The notes below the pieces were generated by a model that did not search any database, was not told the origin of the DNA, and was given only the letters and a program-made list of their open reading frames with translations. Both the position numbers and the translations under genes were made by a program. Of a stretch of 64,000 nucleotides of DNA, positions 25,543 through 33,854 are shown piece after piece. Position 1 is the first letter of the stretch. Each line of letters starts with the position of its first letter. The DNA is from an uncultured Bacilli bacterium (GTDB lineage Bacteria > Bacillota_I > Bacilli_A > RF39 > UBA660). The stretch lies in contig CAKOHK010000002.1 of assembly GCA_934085595.1 (NCBI GenBank), positions 85,014 through 149,013 of the forward strand. The letters are read 5' to 3'.

Positions 25543-27491
25543 TAGAGTATGATGAATTAAGCTTAATATTAGAAAGATATGGAATAGATCCAAAAACAGT
25601 AATCAATAATAATGCAAATGTATTAATAAAAGGTGAATATAAGGATATAGAAACTACAATAAAATATTTAGTTGAAGAATTAAACATATCTCCAAAAAAT
25701 ATAGAAAAAGCTCCTAGTATAATGTATTTAAATGTTTCAGCTATTAAAAGAAATGTAAAATATTTAAAAAAGCAGAATATAACATTTTCAAATATAGAAA
25801 CATGTCTGCACGTTTTAAGCACCAAACCAGAAAAATTAGAAGAAACTTTTAATTACATAAAAGATAATTACGGAATAGAATATATAAACAGAACAACAAC
25901 TATTTTAAGCGTAAATATTGAGAGAATAAAAGAAATAGAAAAACTAAACTTAGACAAAAAAATAGTTATATCCGCAGCATGTAGTAATTTAAAAGTAAAT
26001 GAGATATCAAAAGCAATAAAAGTATGTAAAGAAAATAATATAGAAATAACAGGTACAGTGTTTAGACAACCAGCCGAAGAAATAGAAAGAATAATAAAAG
26101 TATGTAAAGAAAATAATATAGAAATAACAGGCACAGTCTTTTATAAATCGGCCGAAGAAATAGAAAAAATAATAAAAGTATGTGGAGAAAATAATATTGA
26201 AATAACAGGTTCAGTCTTTCTTAAATCGGCCGAAGAAATAGAAAAAATAATAAAAGTATGTGGAGAAAATAATATTGAAATAACAGGTTCAGTCTTTCTT
26301 AAATCAGCTGAAGAGATAGAAAAAATAATAAAAGTATGTAAAGAAAATAATATAGAAATAACAAGTACAATGTTTAGACAACCGGCCGAAGAAATAGAAA
26401 GTATAATAAAAGTATGTAAAGAAAATAATATAGAAATAACAGGTTCAGTTTTTAATAAATCAGCCGAAGAAATAGAAAAAATAATAAAAGTATGTAAAGA
26501 AAATAATATAGAAATAACAGGTACAGTCTTTCTTAAATCAGCTGAAGAAATAGAAAAGATAGCAAAAGTATGTAGAGAAAATAATATTGAAATAACAGGT
26601 TCAGTTTTTAATAAATCAGCTGAAGAAATAGAAAAAATAATAAAAGTATGTAAAGAAAATAATATAGAAATAACGGGTTCAGTGTTTAGACAACCGGCCG
26701 AAGAAATAGAAAGTATAATAAAAGTATGTAAAGAAAATAATATAGAAATAACAGGTTCAGTTTTTAATAAATCAGCCGAAGAAATAGAAAAAATAATAAA
26801 AGTATGTAAAGAAAATAATATAGAAATAACAGGTACAGTCTTTCTTAAATCAGCTGAAGAAATAGAAAAGATAGCAAAAGTATGTAGAGAAAATAATATT
26901 GAAATAACAGGTTCAGTTTTTAATAAATCAGCTGAAGAAATAGAAAAAATAATAAAAGTATGTAAAGAAAATAATATAGAAATAACGGGTTCAGTGTTTA
27001 GACAACCACCTGAAGAGATAGAAAGAATAATAAAAGTATGTAAAGAAAATAATATTGAAATAACAGGTTCAGTCTTTCTTAAATCAGCTGAAGAAATAGA
27101 AAAAATAATAAAAGTATGTAGAGAAAATAACATTACTATTACAGGTTCGATATTTTTTAAAACAAGCAAAAAATTGATTGAAAGTATAGACTTTATAAAA
27201 AACAATTATGATCTTTCATATCTAACCAGCCTAATAGTAATAAAAGATGTTAAATACTTAAAAGAAGTTTTTCCTTACCTAGAAGAAATGGGTGTACTTG
27301 AAGTGGTTAAAAAAAGTGCTTCAATTCTTTCACTATCTCTAGAAGAAATAAAAGAAAGAAAAGAGTTTATTGAAAGCATAAATGAACCATTAGTACTTGA
27401 TAACGGTAGATTTAATTCAATATTTGGAATGTCAAGTAAAAGATACCTAAAAAAAGTAAATGATATTTTAAGTAGTAATAGACAAATGTAA
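25539..27491 (+). CDS. mTERF-like helical-repeat protein with about fifteen 26-residue repeats
   Basis: 650 residues. Residues 1-157 read like mTERF repeats (ISPKNIEKAPSIMYLNVSAI, KRNVKYLKKQNITFSNIE). From about 158 to 537, 26-residue units of the form EEIEKIIKVCKENNIEITGS follow each other, with ends alternating FRQP, FNKS and FLKS. The last 110 residues return to mTERF-like text (SASILSLSLEEIKERKEFIE). Repeat proteins of the mTERF group are helical solenoids that bind nucleic acids or proteins in organelles; here a bacterial homologue is the best reading. No catalytic site and no signal peptide. An identical 312-bp block occurs twice, so the array is changing by unequal recombination. Confidence 0.65.
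   Translation: MIEYDELSLILERYGIDPKTVINNNANVLIKGEYKDIETTIKYLVEELNISPKNIEKAPSIMYLNVSAIKRNVKYLKKQNITFSNIETCLHVLSTKPEKLEETFNYIKDNYGIEYINRTTTILSVNIERIKEIEKLNLDKKIVISAACSNLKVNEISKAIKVCKENNIEITGTVFRQPAEEIERIIKVCKENNIEITGTVFYKSAEEIEKIIKVCGENNIEITGSVFLKSAEEIEKIIKVCGENNIEITGSVFLKSAEEIEKIIKVCKENNIEITSTMFRQPAEEIESIIKVCKENNIEITGSVFNKSAEEIEKIIKVCKENNIEITGTVFLKSAEEIEKIAKVCRENNIEITGSVFNKSAEEIEKIIKVCKENNIEITGSVFRQPAEEIESIIKVCKENNIEITGSVFNKSAEEIEKIIKVCKENNIEITGTVFLKSAEEIEKIAKVCRENNIEITGSVFNKSAEEIEKIIKVCKENNIEITGSVFRQPPEEIERIIKVCKENNIEITGSVFLKSAEEIEKIIKVCRENNITITGSIFFKTSKKLIESIDFIKNNYDLSYLTSLIVIKDVKYLKEVFPYLEEMGVLEVVKKSASILSLSLEEIKERKEFIESINEPLVLDNGRFNSIFGMSSKRYLKKVNDILSSNRQM
26009..27150 (+). repeat. Tandem 78-bp coding repeat with a 312-bp superrepeat
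   Basis: About fifteen 78-bp units. Units group in fours (FRQP, FNKS, FLKS, FNKS endings). The block starting near 26389 recurs 312 bp later with almost no differences. The open reverse-strand frame here is a by-product of the repeats. Confidence 0.9.
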
Positions 27492-27512
27492 CTGATTCTT
27501 ATTCTTAGCAAA

Positions 27513-27540
27513 TTGACAAAAGATAAAAAATATGTATAAT
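27513..27540 (+). promoter_or_regulatory. Promoter of the ABC-F leader
   Basis: TTGACA at 27513-27518 and TATAAT at 27535-27540, spacer 16 bp, with TGT before the -10. Confidence 0.8.
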
Positions 27541-27560
27541 ATAGTTAACGGAGGGATATT

Positions 27561-27623
27561 ATGTATAAACACATGGGAAATGTAATCATGTATACTAATA
27601 ATATCACACCGGCGTCTTATTAG
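27561..27623 (+). CDS. 20-residue leader peptide of the ABC-F gene
   Basis: ATG at 27561 preceded by GGAGGG at the right distance; stop TAG at 27621. The peptide is MYKHMGNVIMYTNNITPASY. It sits between a strong promoter and a set of alternative hairpins, the usual layout for ribosome-mediated attenuation of antibiotic-responsive genes. Stalling of a drug-bound ribosome on it could control read-through, which is an inference. Confidence 0.65.
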   Translation: MYKHMGNVIMYTNNITPASY

Positions 27624-27721
27624 AAAAATTATAAAAATCAAAAAGATGCAGGTGTGAGTTTTTGACGTGCCTGCATCTATATAAATGTTTAGTTATATGG
27701 ATGCATTTCATATAACTTTTT
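27604..27721 (+). promoter_or_regulatory. Transcription attenuator upstream of the ABC-F gene
   Basis: Mutually exclusive pairings are visible: AGATGCAGG (27644-27652) with CCTGCATCT (27670-27678); an antiterminator pairing 27672-27684 with 27693-27705 (13 pairs, one GU); and a terminator AGTTATATG / CATATAACT (27691-27699 and 27709-27717) with five T. TCACACC (27604-27610, inside the leader ORF) can also pair with GGTGTGA (27651-27657). The ribosome site of the ABC-F gene lies just beyond. Confidence 0.7.
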
Positions 27722-27741
27722 AATTTGGAGGATAAGATAAA

Positions 27742-29337
27742 ATGATAGATATAAATATAAATAAATTAAACAAATCATATGGATTTGGGAAAATACTAAA
27801 TAGCATAGATATCACAGTAAATGAAGGAGATAAAATAGGACTAATCGGAGCAAACGGCTGTGGAAAAAGTACATTATTAAAAATAATTGCAGGAAAAGAA
27901 GAAGCTGATAGTGGAACAATTTCTATAAGAAATACAGCAAAAATAGGATACCTAAGTCAAATACCAGAAATAAATGACTTAATAGTAAAAGACTATATAT
28001 ATGGTGCCTTTAATGAAATAATTAATCTAAAAAATAAAATATCACTACTTGAAAACGATTTAAATGATAATAAAAAAATAGAAAAATATTTAGCATTAAT
28101 TGAAAAATATGAAAAAATGGGTGGATACGAATATGAAACAAAAATACAAAAAATACTACCAGTTTTCAACATTACACCAGATATGTTAAATAGAAACTTT
28201 AATACATTATCCGGAGGAGAAAAAACAATTATATCTCTTATTAAATTATTATTAGAAGAGCCAGATATATTATTACTTGATGAACCAACTAATCACTTAG
28301 ATATTAAGAAAATGATGTGGCTTGAAAAAGTACTAAATAATTATAAAAAAACAGTAATAATCGTGTCACACGATAGATATTTTATGGACAATGTAATAAA
28401 TAAAGTTTTGCTAATGACTAAAAGAGGTATTGAAATATACCATGGTAACTACACATATTATACAAAAGAAAGTGAAAACAGATTACTTATAGAACTGAAA
28501 GATTATAAAGATGAACAAAAAATAATTGAAGCAATGAAGAAAAGCATAAAACAATTAAAAGAGTTTGGAAAATTATGTGGACCACATGGGGGAGATATGT
28601 TTTTTAGAAGAGCTGCATGTATCGAAAAAAGATTAGAAAAAATGCAAAAATTAGATAAACCAGAAGAAAAGAAAAAAATAAATATTAATTTCACTAATGA
28701 ATTAAGGTCAGGGAAAGATGTTCTAAGAATAAAAGACTTGAATATTGCTTTTAGCAATAAGGAAATATTTAAAAATCTAAACCTAAATATTTCATATAAA
28801 GATAAAATATGTTTAGTGGGTGACAATGGTACAGGTAAGTCAACGCTAATTAAAGAAATATTAAAAGGAAATAATAATATTGAAATAGGAAGTAATGTAA
28901 AAATAGGATACATACCACAAGAAATAATATTTGAAGATCCAAACATATCTATACTAGAAGAAGCAAAAAAATATTATAGCGGTTTAGAAGAAAATCTAAG
29001 AAGTGCTTTATATAAATATTTATTTGTGAAAGAAAATATTTATAAAAAAATTAAAAATCTATCAGGAGGAGAAAAAGTAAGATTAAAGTTATTTTGCTTA
29101 ATACAAGATTCATACAATTTTCTTATTCTTGATGAGCCAACAAATCATATTGATATAGATACAAGAGAAATGCTAGAAGAATCATTAATAGACTATAATG
29201 GAACAATATTATTTGTCTCACACGATAGATATTTTATAAACAAAGTTGCAACTAAAATAATAGAATTAAAAGATAAAAATATTAAAACATATTTAGGTAA
29301 CTATGATTATTATTTAAATAAAAAGGATAAAAATTAA
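27742..29337 (+). CDS. ABC-F protein, probably ribosome-protecting
   Basis: 531 residues with two ATP-binding cassettes and no membrane segments. Cassette 1: GANGCGKST, LSGGEKTIIS, ILLLDEPTNHLD. Cassette 2: GDNGTGKST, LSGGEKVRLK, FLILDEPTNHID. The linker between them is about 80 residues and highly charged, as expected for the P-site tRNA interaction motif that inserts into the ribosome. ABC-F proteins remove antibiotics from, or rescue, stalled ribosomes. A leader peptide with an attenuator directly upstream is typical of inducible drug-resistance members (VmlR, Lsa and Msr-like), which favours a protective role. Which drug class is involved is not readable. Confidence 0.85.
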   Translation: MIDININKLNKSYGFGKILNSIDITVNEGDKIGLIGANGCGKSTLLKIIAGKEEADSGTISIRNTAKIGYLSQIPEINDLIVKDYIYGAFNEIINLKNKISLLENDLNDNKKIEKYLALIEKYEKMGGYEYETKIQKILPVFNITPDMLNRNFNTLSGGEKTIISLIKLLLEEPDILLLDEPTNHLDIKKMMWLEKVLNNYKKTVIIVSHDRYFMDNVINKVLLMTKRGIEIYHGNYTYYTKESENRLLIELKDYKDEQKIIEAMKKSIKQLKEFGKLCGPHGGDMFFRRAACIEKRLEKMQKLDKPEEKKKININFTNELRSGKDVLRIKDLNIAFSNKEIFKNLNLNISYKDKICLVGDNGTGKSTLIKEILKGNNNIEIGSNVKIGYIPQEIIFEDPNISILEEAKKYYSGLEENLRSALYKYLFVKENIYKKIKNLSGGEKVRLKLFCLIQDSYNFLILDEPTNHIDIDTREMLEESLIDYNGTILFVSHDRYFINKVATKIIELKDKNIKTYLGNYDYYLNKKDKN

Positions 29338-29366
29338 AAAATCACTTAAAAAATGTAATATTTTCC

Positions 29367-29395
29367 TTGACATAAGCATAATTTTAGTGTATATT
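29367..29395 (+). promoter_or_regulatory. Promoter of the infC operon
   Basis: TTGACA at 29367-29372 and TATATT at 29390-29395 with a 17-bp spacer. Confidence 0.75.
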
Positions 29396-29426
29396 ACTTT
29401 TGTAATTGAAAAAGAGAAAGAAAGAG

Positions 29427-29527
29427 ATCCACTCTTCACCAGATGTAAAAATACGTTGGTAAAAAGCTTAATATTTATCAAAATAATAATGTTTTTTAAA
29501 GTGGATACTCATGTATTCACTTTTTTA
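29427..29527 (+). ncRNA. L20 leader (ribosomal-protein autoregulatory element)
   Basis: ATCCACT at 29427-29433 can pair with AGTGGAT at 29500-29506 in a long-range antiterminator helix. The same 3' segment alternatively forms a terminator AAAGTGGATAC / GTATTCACTTT (29498-29508 and 29513-29523) ending in a T-run. Position upstream of infC-rpmI-rplT and the layout match the L20 leader, by which ribosomal protein L20 represses its own operon. Confidence 0.75.
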
Positions 29528-29550
29528 TATTAATGATGGAGGTGTTAGCA

Positions 29551-30072
29551 ATAGCTAAGCAAAACGAGGTTCTAATAAATGAACAAATAACAATTCCTGA
29601 AGTTATGGTCATCGGACCTAACGGAGAAAAAATGGGTATCAAAAAAATAGAAGATGCTCTAACTTTATCAAGATATGCTGGACTTGATCTTGTTCTAATG
29701 AGTGATAATCCAAAAAATCCTGTTTGCAAAATAATCGATTACAATAAATATCGTTATGAAAAGCAAAAACAAGTAAAGGAACAAAAGAAAAAACAAAGGG
29801 AACAAAATCTTGAAATGAAAGAATATAGACTTAGTGTTACTATAGATACTGGTGACTTTGAAACCAAACTTAGAAATGCTAAAGCATATATTGAAAAAGG
29901 ACACAAAATCAAAGTTACAGTTAGATTTAAAGGAAGACAACTTGCACATCCAGAACTAGGACGTGAAGTAATACTTAAATTTGCCGAAAAACTAGATGAT
30001 GTTGCAGTAGTTGAAACTATGCCTAAACTAGAAGGAAGAAGCATGCAGTTAGTGCTTGCACCAAAGAAATAA
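29551..30072 (+). CDS. infC: Translation initiation factor IF-3 (ATA start)
   Basis: IF-3 is recognised by VLINEQITIPEVMVIGPNGE, GIKKIEDALTLSRYAGLDLV, a basic helical linker (YEKQKQVKEQKKKQRE) and the C-terminal domain KVTVRFKGRQLAHPELGREV. It binds the 30S subunit and controls start-codon choice. ATG codons at 29533 and 29536 precede the frame, but the only good ribosome site, GGAGGTG (29538-29544), lies downstream of them and six bases before an in-frame ATA at 29551. I take ATA as the start, in line with the non-canonical infC starts used for IF-3 autoregulation elsewhere. That gives 173 residues. Confidence 0.9.
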   Translation: MAKQNEVLINEQITIPEVMVIGPNGEKMGIKKIEDALTLSRYAGLDLVLMSDNPKNPVCKIIDYNKYRYEKQKQVKEQKKKQREQNLEMKEYRLSVTIDTGDFETKLRNAKAYIEKGHKIKVTVRFKGRQLAHPELGREVILKFAEKLDDVAVVETMPKLEGRSMQLVLAPKK

Positions 30073-30091
30073 GAAAAGGAGATGTATAATT

Positions 30092-30283
30092 ATGCCAAAA
30101 ATGAAATCACATGGTGGAATTAGTAAGAAAATTAAAGTAAGAAACAGTGGTTCAACAAAAATAGGACATGTTGGAGCTAACCATAATAGTGGAAAGAAAC
30201 CAACAGACTTCAATAGAAAAGCAAGAAAGGGTTCTGTATTAAGTAGCGGAGATGCTAAAAGATATAGAGGCTTAATAGGATAG
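30092..30283 (+). CDS. rpmI: Ribosomal protein L35
   Basis: 63 residues from the ATG at 30092, which follows AAAAGGAGA; a longer in-frame start at 30056 lies inside infC and lacks a site. The sequence has the L35 features: MPKMKSHGGISKKIKV, GHVGANHNSGKK and a basic C-terminus with DAKRYRGLIG. It binds 23S rRNA in the 50S subunit. It lies between infC and rplT in the standard order. Confidence 0.93.
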   Translation: MPKMKSHGGISKKIKVRNSGSTKIGHVGANHNSGKKPTDFNRKARKGSVLSSGDAKRYRGLIG

Positions 30284-30293
30284 GGGGTAAAAA

Positions 30294-30827
30294 ATGACAA
30301 GAGTTAAAGGCGGAGTCGTATCAAAAAATAGAAGAAGAAAAGTATTAAAGAAAGCTAAAGGATATTTTGGAAGTAAACATAGATTATATAAGACAGCTCA
30401 AGAACAAGTATTCCACAGTGGAGCATATAGCTTCAACGATAGAAAGAAAAGAGCAAATGACTTTAGAAAACTATGGATTACAAGAATTAATGCAGCTTGT
30501 AGAAGTAACGATATAGTTTATTCAAAATTCATTAATGGACTTAAAAAAGCAAATATCGATATTAATAGAAAGATGTTAAGTGAACTTGCTATTTTCGCAC
30601 CAGAAGACTTCAAAAAATTAGTTGATATCTCTAAAAATGCTTTAGAAGGAAAAACATTAAAAGAAGAAGCTAAAGAAGTAGTTAAAAAAGTTGAAAAAGC
30701 TGTAGAAGAAAAAGTTGATTATGCTAAATTAACAGTTGCTGAATTAAAAGATTTATGTAAAGAAAAAGCGCTAGAAATAACTAGTACTATGAAAAAAGCT
30801 GATCTAATTAAATTATTAGAAAAGTAA
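30294..30827 (+). CDS. rplT: Ribosomal protein L20 with a C-terminal Rho-N/SAP-like extension
   Basis: Residues 1 to about 117 are ordinary L20: [53 protein letters not shown] and [20 protein letters not shown]. It binds 23S rRNA early in 50S assembly and represses its own operon through the leader. Usual L20 ends near 118 residues; this one has 177. The extra 60 residues contain a Lys/Glu/Val helical linker and [18 protein letters not shown] followed by [12 protein letters not shown], which reads as a SAP or Rho N-terminal-type nucleic-acid-binding helix pair. The frame is continuous and a terminator follows, so the extension is real. Confidence 0.92.
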   Translation: MTRVKGGVVSKNRRRKVLKKAKGYFGSKHRLYKTAQEQVFHSGAYSFNDRKKRANDFRKLWITRINAACRSNDIVYSKFINGLKKANIDINRKMLSELAIFAPEDFKKLVDISKNALEGKTLKEEAKEVVKKVEKAVEEKVDYAKLTVAELKDLCKEKALEITSTMKKADLIKLLEK

Positions 30828-30841
30828 TAAGTTAAATTATG

Positions 30842-30870
30842 AAAGTGGACAATATGTTCACTTTTTTATT
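30842..30870 (+). terminator. Intrinsic terminator of the infC operon
   Basis: Stem AAAGTGGAC / GTTCACTTT (30842-30850 and 30856-30864, one GU pair) followed by T residues. Confidence 0.85.
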
Positions 30871-30909
30871 TATTTAATTACTGAAAATAGGTGTATTTCC
30901 TGATAAAAA

Positions 30910-30937
30910 TTGACAAATATATAAAATAGTGTATAAT
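30910..30937 (+). promoter_or_regulatory. Promoter of the acyltransferase gene
   Basis: TTGACA at 30910-30915 and TATAAT at 30932-30937, 16-bp spacer. The -10 lies inside GTGTATAATATACAA (30929-30943), one base off the O1 palindrome of the 12.6-kb operon. Confidence 0.75.
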
Positions 30938-30964
30938 ATACAACATGAAAAAAGGGGAATTATA

Positions 30965-31885
30965 ATGGTAAGATTAACTATAGAAAACTTTTCATCATGC
31001 AAAGAATACTATGAATACTTACGAAAAATGTGTTTAAATAATATGAAAAATAACTACAGTTTTGGACAAGATGCTATAAAAACGTTTTATCCTTTACTTA
31101 GAAATTATAAAATAGAATTGGAAGGAACGGAAAATATACCAAACGATACAAATGTACTATTCGTTCTAAATCATAGTACATCACATGATATATTTACTGC
31201 ATATGAAGTTTTATCAATGCTTAATAGAAGAGGTAGTGTAATGGTTGCCACTGATTGTTTAAATCCTATAACAACAGGAATATTTGCTATTTCAAATGCT
31301 ACCTTATTAGATAGAAGAAATAAAAGTGAAAGAAAAAATTCTGTTTTAGAATTATCAAAAAAAATTGTAAGTGGAAACGATGGTGTCATTTTTGGAGAAG
31401 GTACATGGAACTTACATCCAACATTACCTATGCATATAATTCAAAATGGTGCGGCAAAAATATCTTTAATTTCACAGGTTCCAGTAATACCTACAATTAT
31501 GGAATATATAGAAGTAAATGATTTAGTTGAAAACGATGCACAACTATTTAAAAAATGTATAATTAGATTTGGAAAGCCAATATATCTAAGTTATAATAAT
31601 GATTTAATTGAAGAGTCAAAATCTATAAGAAATGCTATGAGTGATATTAGAAAAGATATATGGACAGATTTTGAAATAAATCGTGATTCTATAGAAGACA
31701 TAGATCCAATTATGTACGTAAATCACACTTACGCAAAGAAGTTTAAAGCACTTGGGTTTACATTTAATTCTGAAACTGAACAAAAATACTTGCTATTCGA
31801 TTCAGAATCAAAAGAAAGTGAATATAGAATAGATGAAAATGGTGAGTTTAAACCAGGTATAATCACAAAAAGATTAAGAAAATAA
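30965..31885 (+). CDS. PlsC-type lysophospholipid acyltransferase
   Basis: 306 residues from the ATG at 30965; the longer frame beginning at 30929 starts within the promoter. The acyltransferase HX4D motif appears as NHSTSHD near residue 69, with later blocks GEGTWNLHP (EGT-type) and PVIPTIMEYIE. Enzymes of this family transfer fatty acyl groups to lysophosphatidic acid or related acceptors at the membrane. The next gene is an acyl-CoA/acyl-ACP ligase, suggesting joint lipid work, although that gene has its own promoter. No membrane helix is obvious, so it is probably peripheral. The acceptor is not known. Confidence 0.8.
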   Translation: MVRLTIENFSSCKEYYEYLRKMCLNNMKNNYSFGQDAIKTFYPLLRNYKIELEGTENIPNDTNVLFVLNHSTSHDIFTAYEVLSMLNRRGSVMVATDCLNPITTGIFAISNATLLDRRNKSERKNSVLELSKKIVSGNDGVIFGEGTWNLHPTLPMHIIQNGAAKISLISQVPVIPTIMEYIEVNDLVENDAQLFKKCIIRFGKPIYLSYNNDLIEESKSIRNAMSDIRKDIWTDFEINRDSIEDIDPIMYVNHTYAKKFKALGFTFNSETEQKYLLFDSESKESEYRIDENGEFKPGIITKRLRK

Positions 31886-31944
31886 TGATAAAAATTATTA
31901 ATCATTTTTGCACACATATTAAACTAGTTTATTATAGCAAATTA

Positions 31945-31953
31945 TGATATAAT
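31945..31953 (+). promoter_or_regulatory. Extended -10 promoter of the acyl-CoA ligase gene
   Basis: TGATATAAT (TGn-TATAAT) about 28 bp before the GTG start, with GGGAGG as ribosome site. Confidence 0.6.
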
Positions 31954-31980
31954 AAATATAGATAACACGGGAGGTTTTAA

Positions 31981-33840
31981 GTGAAAAAAGAGGAGTTAAT
32001 TAATTTAAAAAATAAGATATTAAAGTTATCAAAAGAAGAGCAAAAATTAAGAGATTTATATTTAAAGAAATTATCAAACGGAACATATCAAGGACCACTA
32101 GTTGGATATCCAGAAATCGATAAACCTTGGCTTCAATATCAAACAGATGAAGCAATTTTAAAAGATTTTGAAGGAGTATCAGCATATCAATTAATGCAAA
32201 AAAGTAATGTTGGTCATGAAAATGAAGTGGCAATTGAATATTTTGGAAGAAAAATAACTTTTAAAGAATTAATGAACAATATAGACTTAGTAGCAAAAGG
32301 TTTAACAGAAATAGGTATTAAAAAAGGCGATGTTGTAATGATGAGCATGCCAAATACACCAGAAGCAGAATACTTATTCTACGCTATAAATAAGATAGGA
32401 GCAGTTTTAAATACAATTGATCCAAGAACAAGTCCGGAAATTATTATAAATGACGCTATCAAAACTAATACAAAATATGTTTTTGGAATCGACGCATTAT
32501 CTAAAGTACTAGAAAAAATGCCAGAAAATATTAAAGGAGTAGCTATATCTCCATACACATCTTTACCGCTACCATTAAAGATTATGATGAAATTAAAAGG
32601 TGATCCAAATAAAAATAGTCAAGTACTATCATGGGATAACTTTATTAATATGAGTAAGCAATCTAATATAAAAGAAACAACATCTATTTATGAGCCAAAC
32701 TCTCTAGCAGCAATAGTTCATACTGGAGGAACAACAGGAATACCTAAAGGGGTTATGCTTACTAACGAAAATCTAAATGGATTAATTTATCAAATGAAAT
32801 ACGGATATGATAATTTTCATCGTGGACAAACATTTTTAAATATCTTGCCACCATTTATAGCTTTAGGATTAAATAATGCAATGCATCTATCAGCATGCCT
32901 AGGACTAAAGTCAGTAATGATACCAACTTTTGAACCGGAAGACATACCAGGTTTATTGTTAAAACATAAACCAAATGTATTTCTATGTGGACCAATTCAT
33001 TTAAAAGTATTATTAAAAGACAAAAATATTAAAAATAAAGACTTATCATTCATTGAAGTAATTTGCTCTGGTGGAGAAAAAATGCCTAAAAAGGACCAAG
33101 AAGAAGCACAAAACTTTTTAAAAGAGCATGGCTCAAATGCAAAAATGTGGCTTGGTTATGGAGCAACAGAAATGAGTGCTGGAATATCATGTATGAAAGA
33201 CAATGCATTTATATATAAAAGTGTTGGAGTTCCATATTTACAAAACAATATTAAAATATGTGATATTGATACAAAAGAAGAATTACAAGGATACAACCAA
33301 ACAGGTGAAGTTTATATTTCAGGACCAACACTAATGCAAGATTATATTTTAAGTGAAGAATATAAAGAAAGTGAAGAAGTAATTGTAACTGATGAATGTG
33401 GAACAAAATGGTATAAAAGCAAAGATATAGGCCGTGTTAATGAAGATGGAATGCTATTTATAGATGATAGATTAAAAAGAATAATAACAAGAAGAGGATT
33501 TAAAATCTATCCAGAACACATAGAATCTATCATTAGACAAAACGAATATGTAGAAGATTGTGTAGTAGTCGGTATTTATGATGAAGACGAAATAAGTATT
33601 CCAGTAGCAAACATAGTACTAAAAGAAGAAGTAAAATATAATGAAGATGTAAAACAAAGTATTATTGAAAACACAGAAGAAATTATAAAAGCAAGTCTGC
33701 CAAGCTACACAGTAATAGCAGGATATAACTTTATAGATAAAATGCCGTTAACTAAAATTGGAAAAACAGACTTTGTTGCACTTGAAAAGCTTGGAATTAT
33801 GGGGGAAAAAAGAAATCAAAAAATATTTAAAATGATGTAA
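31981..33840 (+). CDS. AMP-forming acyl-CoA synthetase/ligase
   Basis: 619 residues with a GTG start after GGGAGG. Motifs of the adenylate-forming superfamily are in order: [19 protein letters not shown] (ATP loop), [11 protein letters not shown] (YGxTE), [39 protein letters not shown] (hinge and nucleotide site), and the catalytic Lys in PLTKIGKTD near the C-terminus. It activates a carboxylate, most likely a fatty acid, as acyl-AMP before thioester formation. A histidine kinase gene starts 14 bp after it. Chain-length preference cannot be inferred. Confidence 0.88.
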   Translation: MKKEELINLKNKILKLSKEEQKLRDLYLKKLSNGTYQGPLVGYPEIDKPWLQYQTDEAILKDFEGVSAYQLMQKSNVGHENEVAIEYFGRKITFKELMNNIDLVAKGLTEIGIKKGDVVMMSMPNTPEAEYLFYAINKIGAVLNTIDPRTSPEIIINDAIKTNTKYVFGIDALSKVLEKMPENIKGVAISPYTSLPLPLKIMMKLKGDPNKNSQVLSWDNFINMSKQSNIKETTSIYEPNSLAAIVHTGGTTGIPKGVMLTNENLNGLIYQMKYGYDNFHRGQTFLNILPPFIALGLNNAMHLSACLGLKSVMIPTFEPEDIPGLLLKHKPNVFLCGPIHLKVLLKDKNIKNKDLSFIEVICSGGEKMPKKDQEEAQNFLKEHGSNAKMWLGYGATEMSAGISCMKDNAFIYKSVGVPYLQNNIKICDIDTKEELQGYNQTGEVYISGPTLMQDYILSEEYKESEEVIVTDECGTKWYKSKDIGRVNEDGMLFIDDRLKRIITRRGFKIYPEHIESIIRQNEYVEDCVVVGIYDEDEISIPVANIVLKEEVKYNEDVKQSIIENTEEIIKASLPSYTVIAGYNFIDKMPLTKIGKTDFVALEKLGIMGEKRNQKIFKMM

Positions 33841-33854
33841 AAGGAAGGACTATT

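Noticed and set aside
26009..27150. CRISPR array
   Set aside because: The repeats are contiguous, in frame and coding, with no spacers of unique sequence.
26141..27205. A 354-codon open frame on the reverse strand
   Set aside because: It runs exactly opposite the 78-bp repeat array of the mTERF-like gene. The repeats lack stops in that frame, so its length is a by-product; no ribosome site or family match is seen.
30929..30964. Longer start for the acyltransferase
   Set aside because: It would begin inside the -10 box of the promoter.
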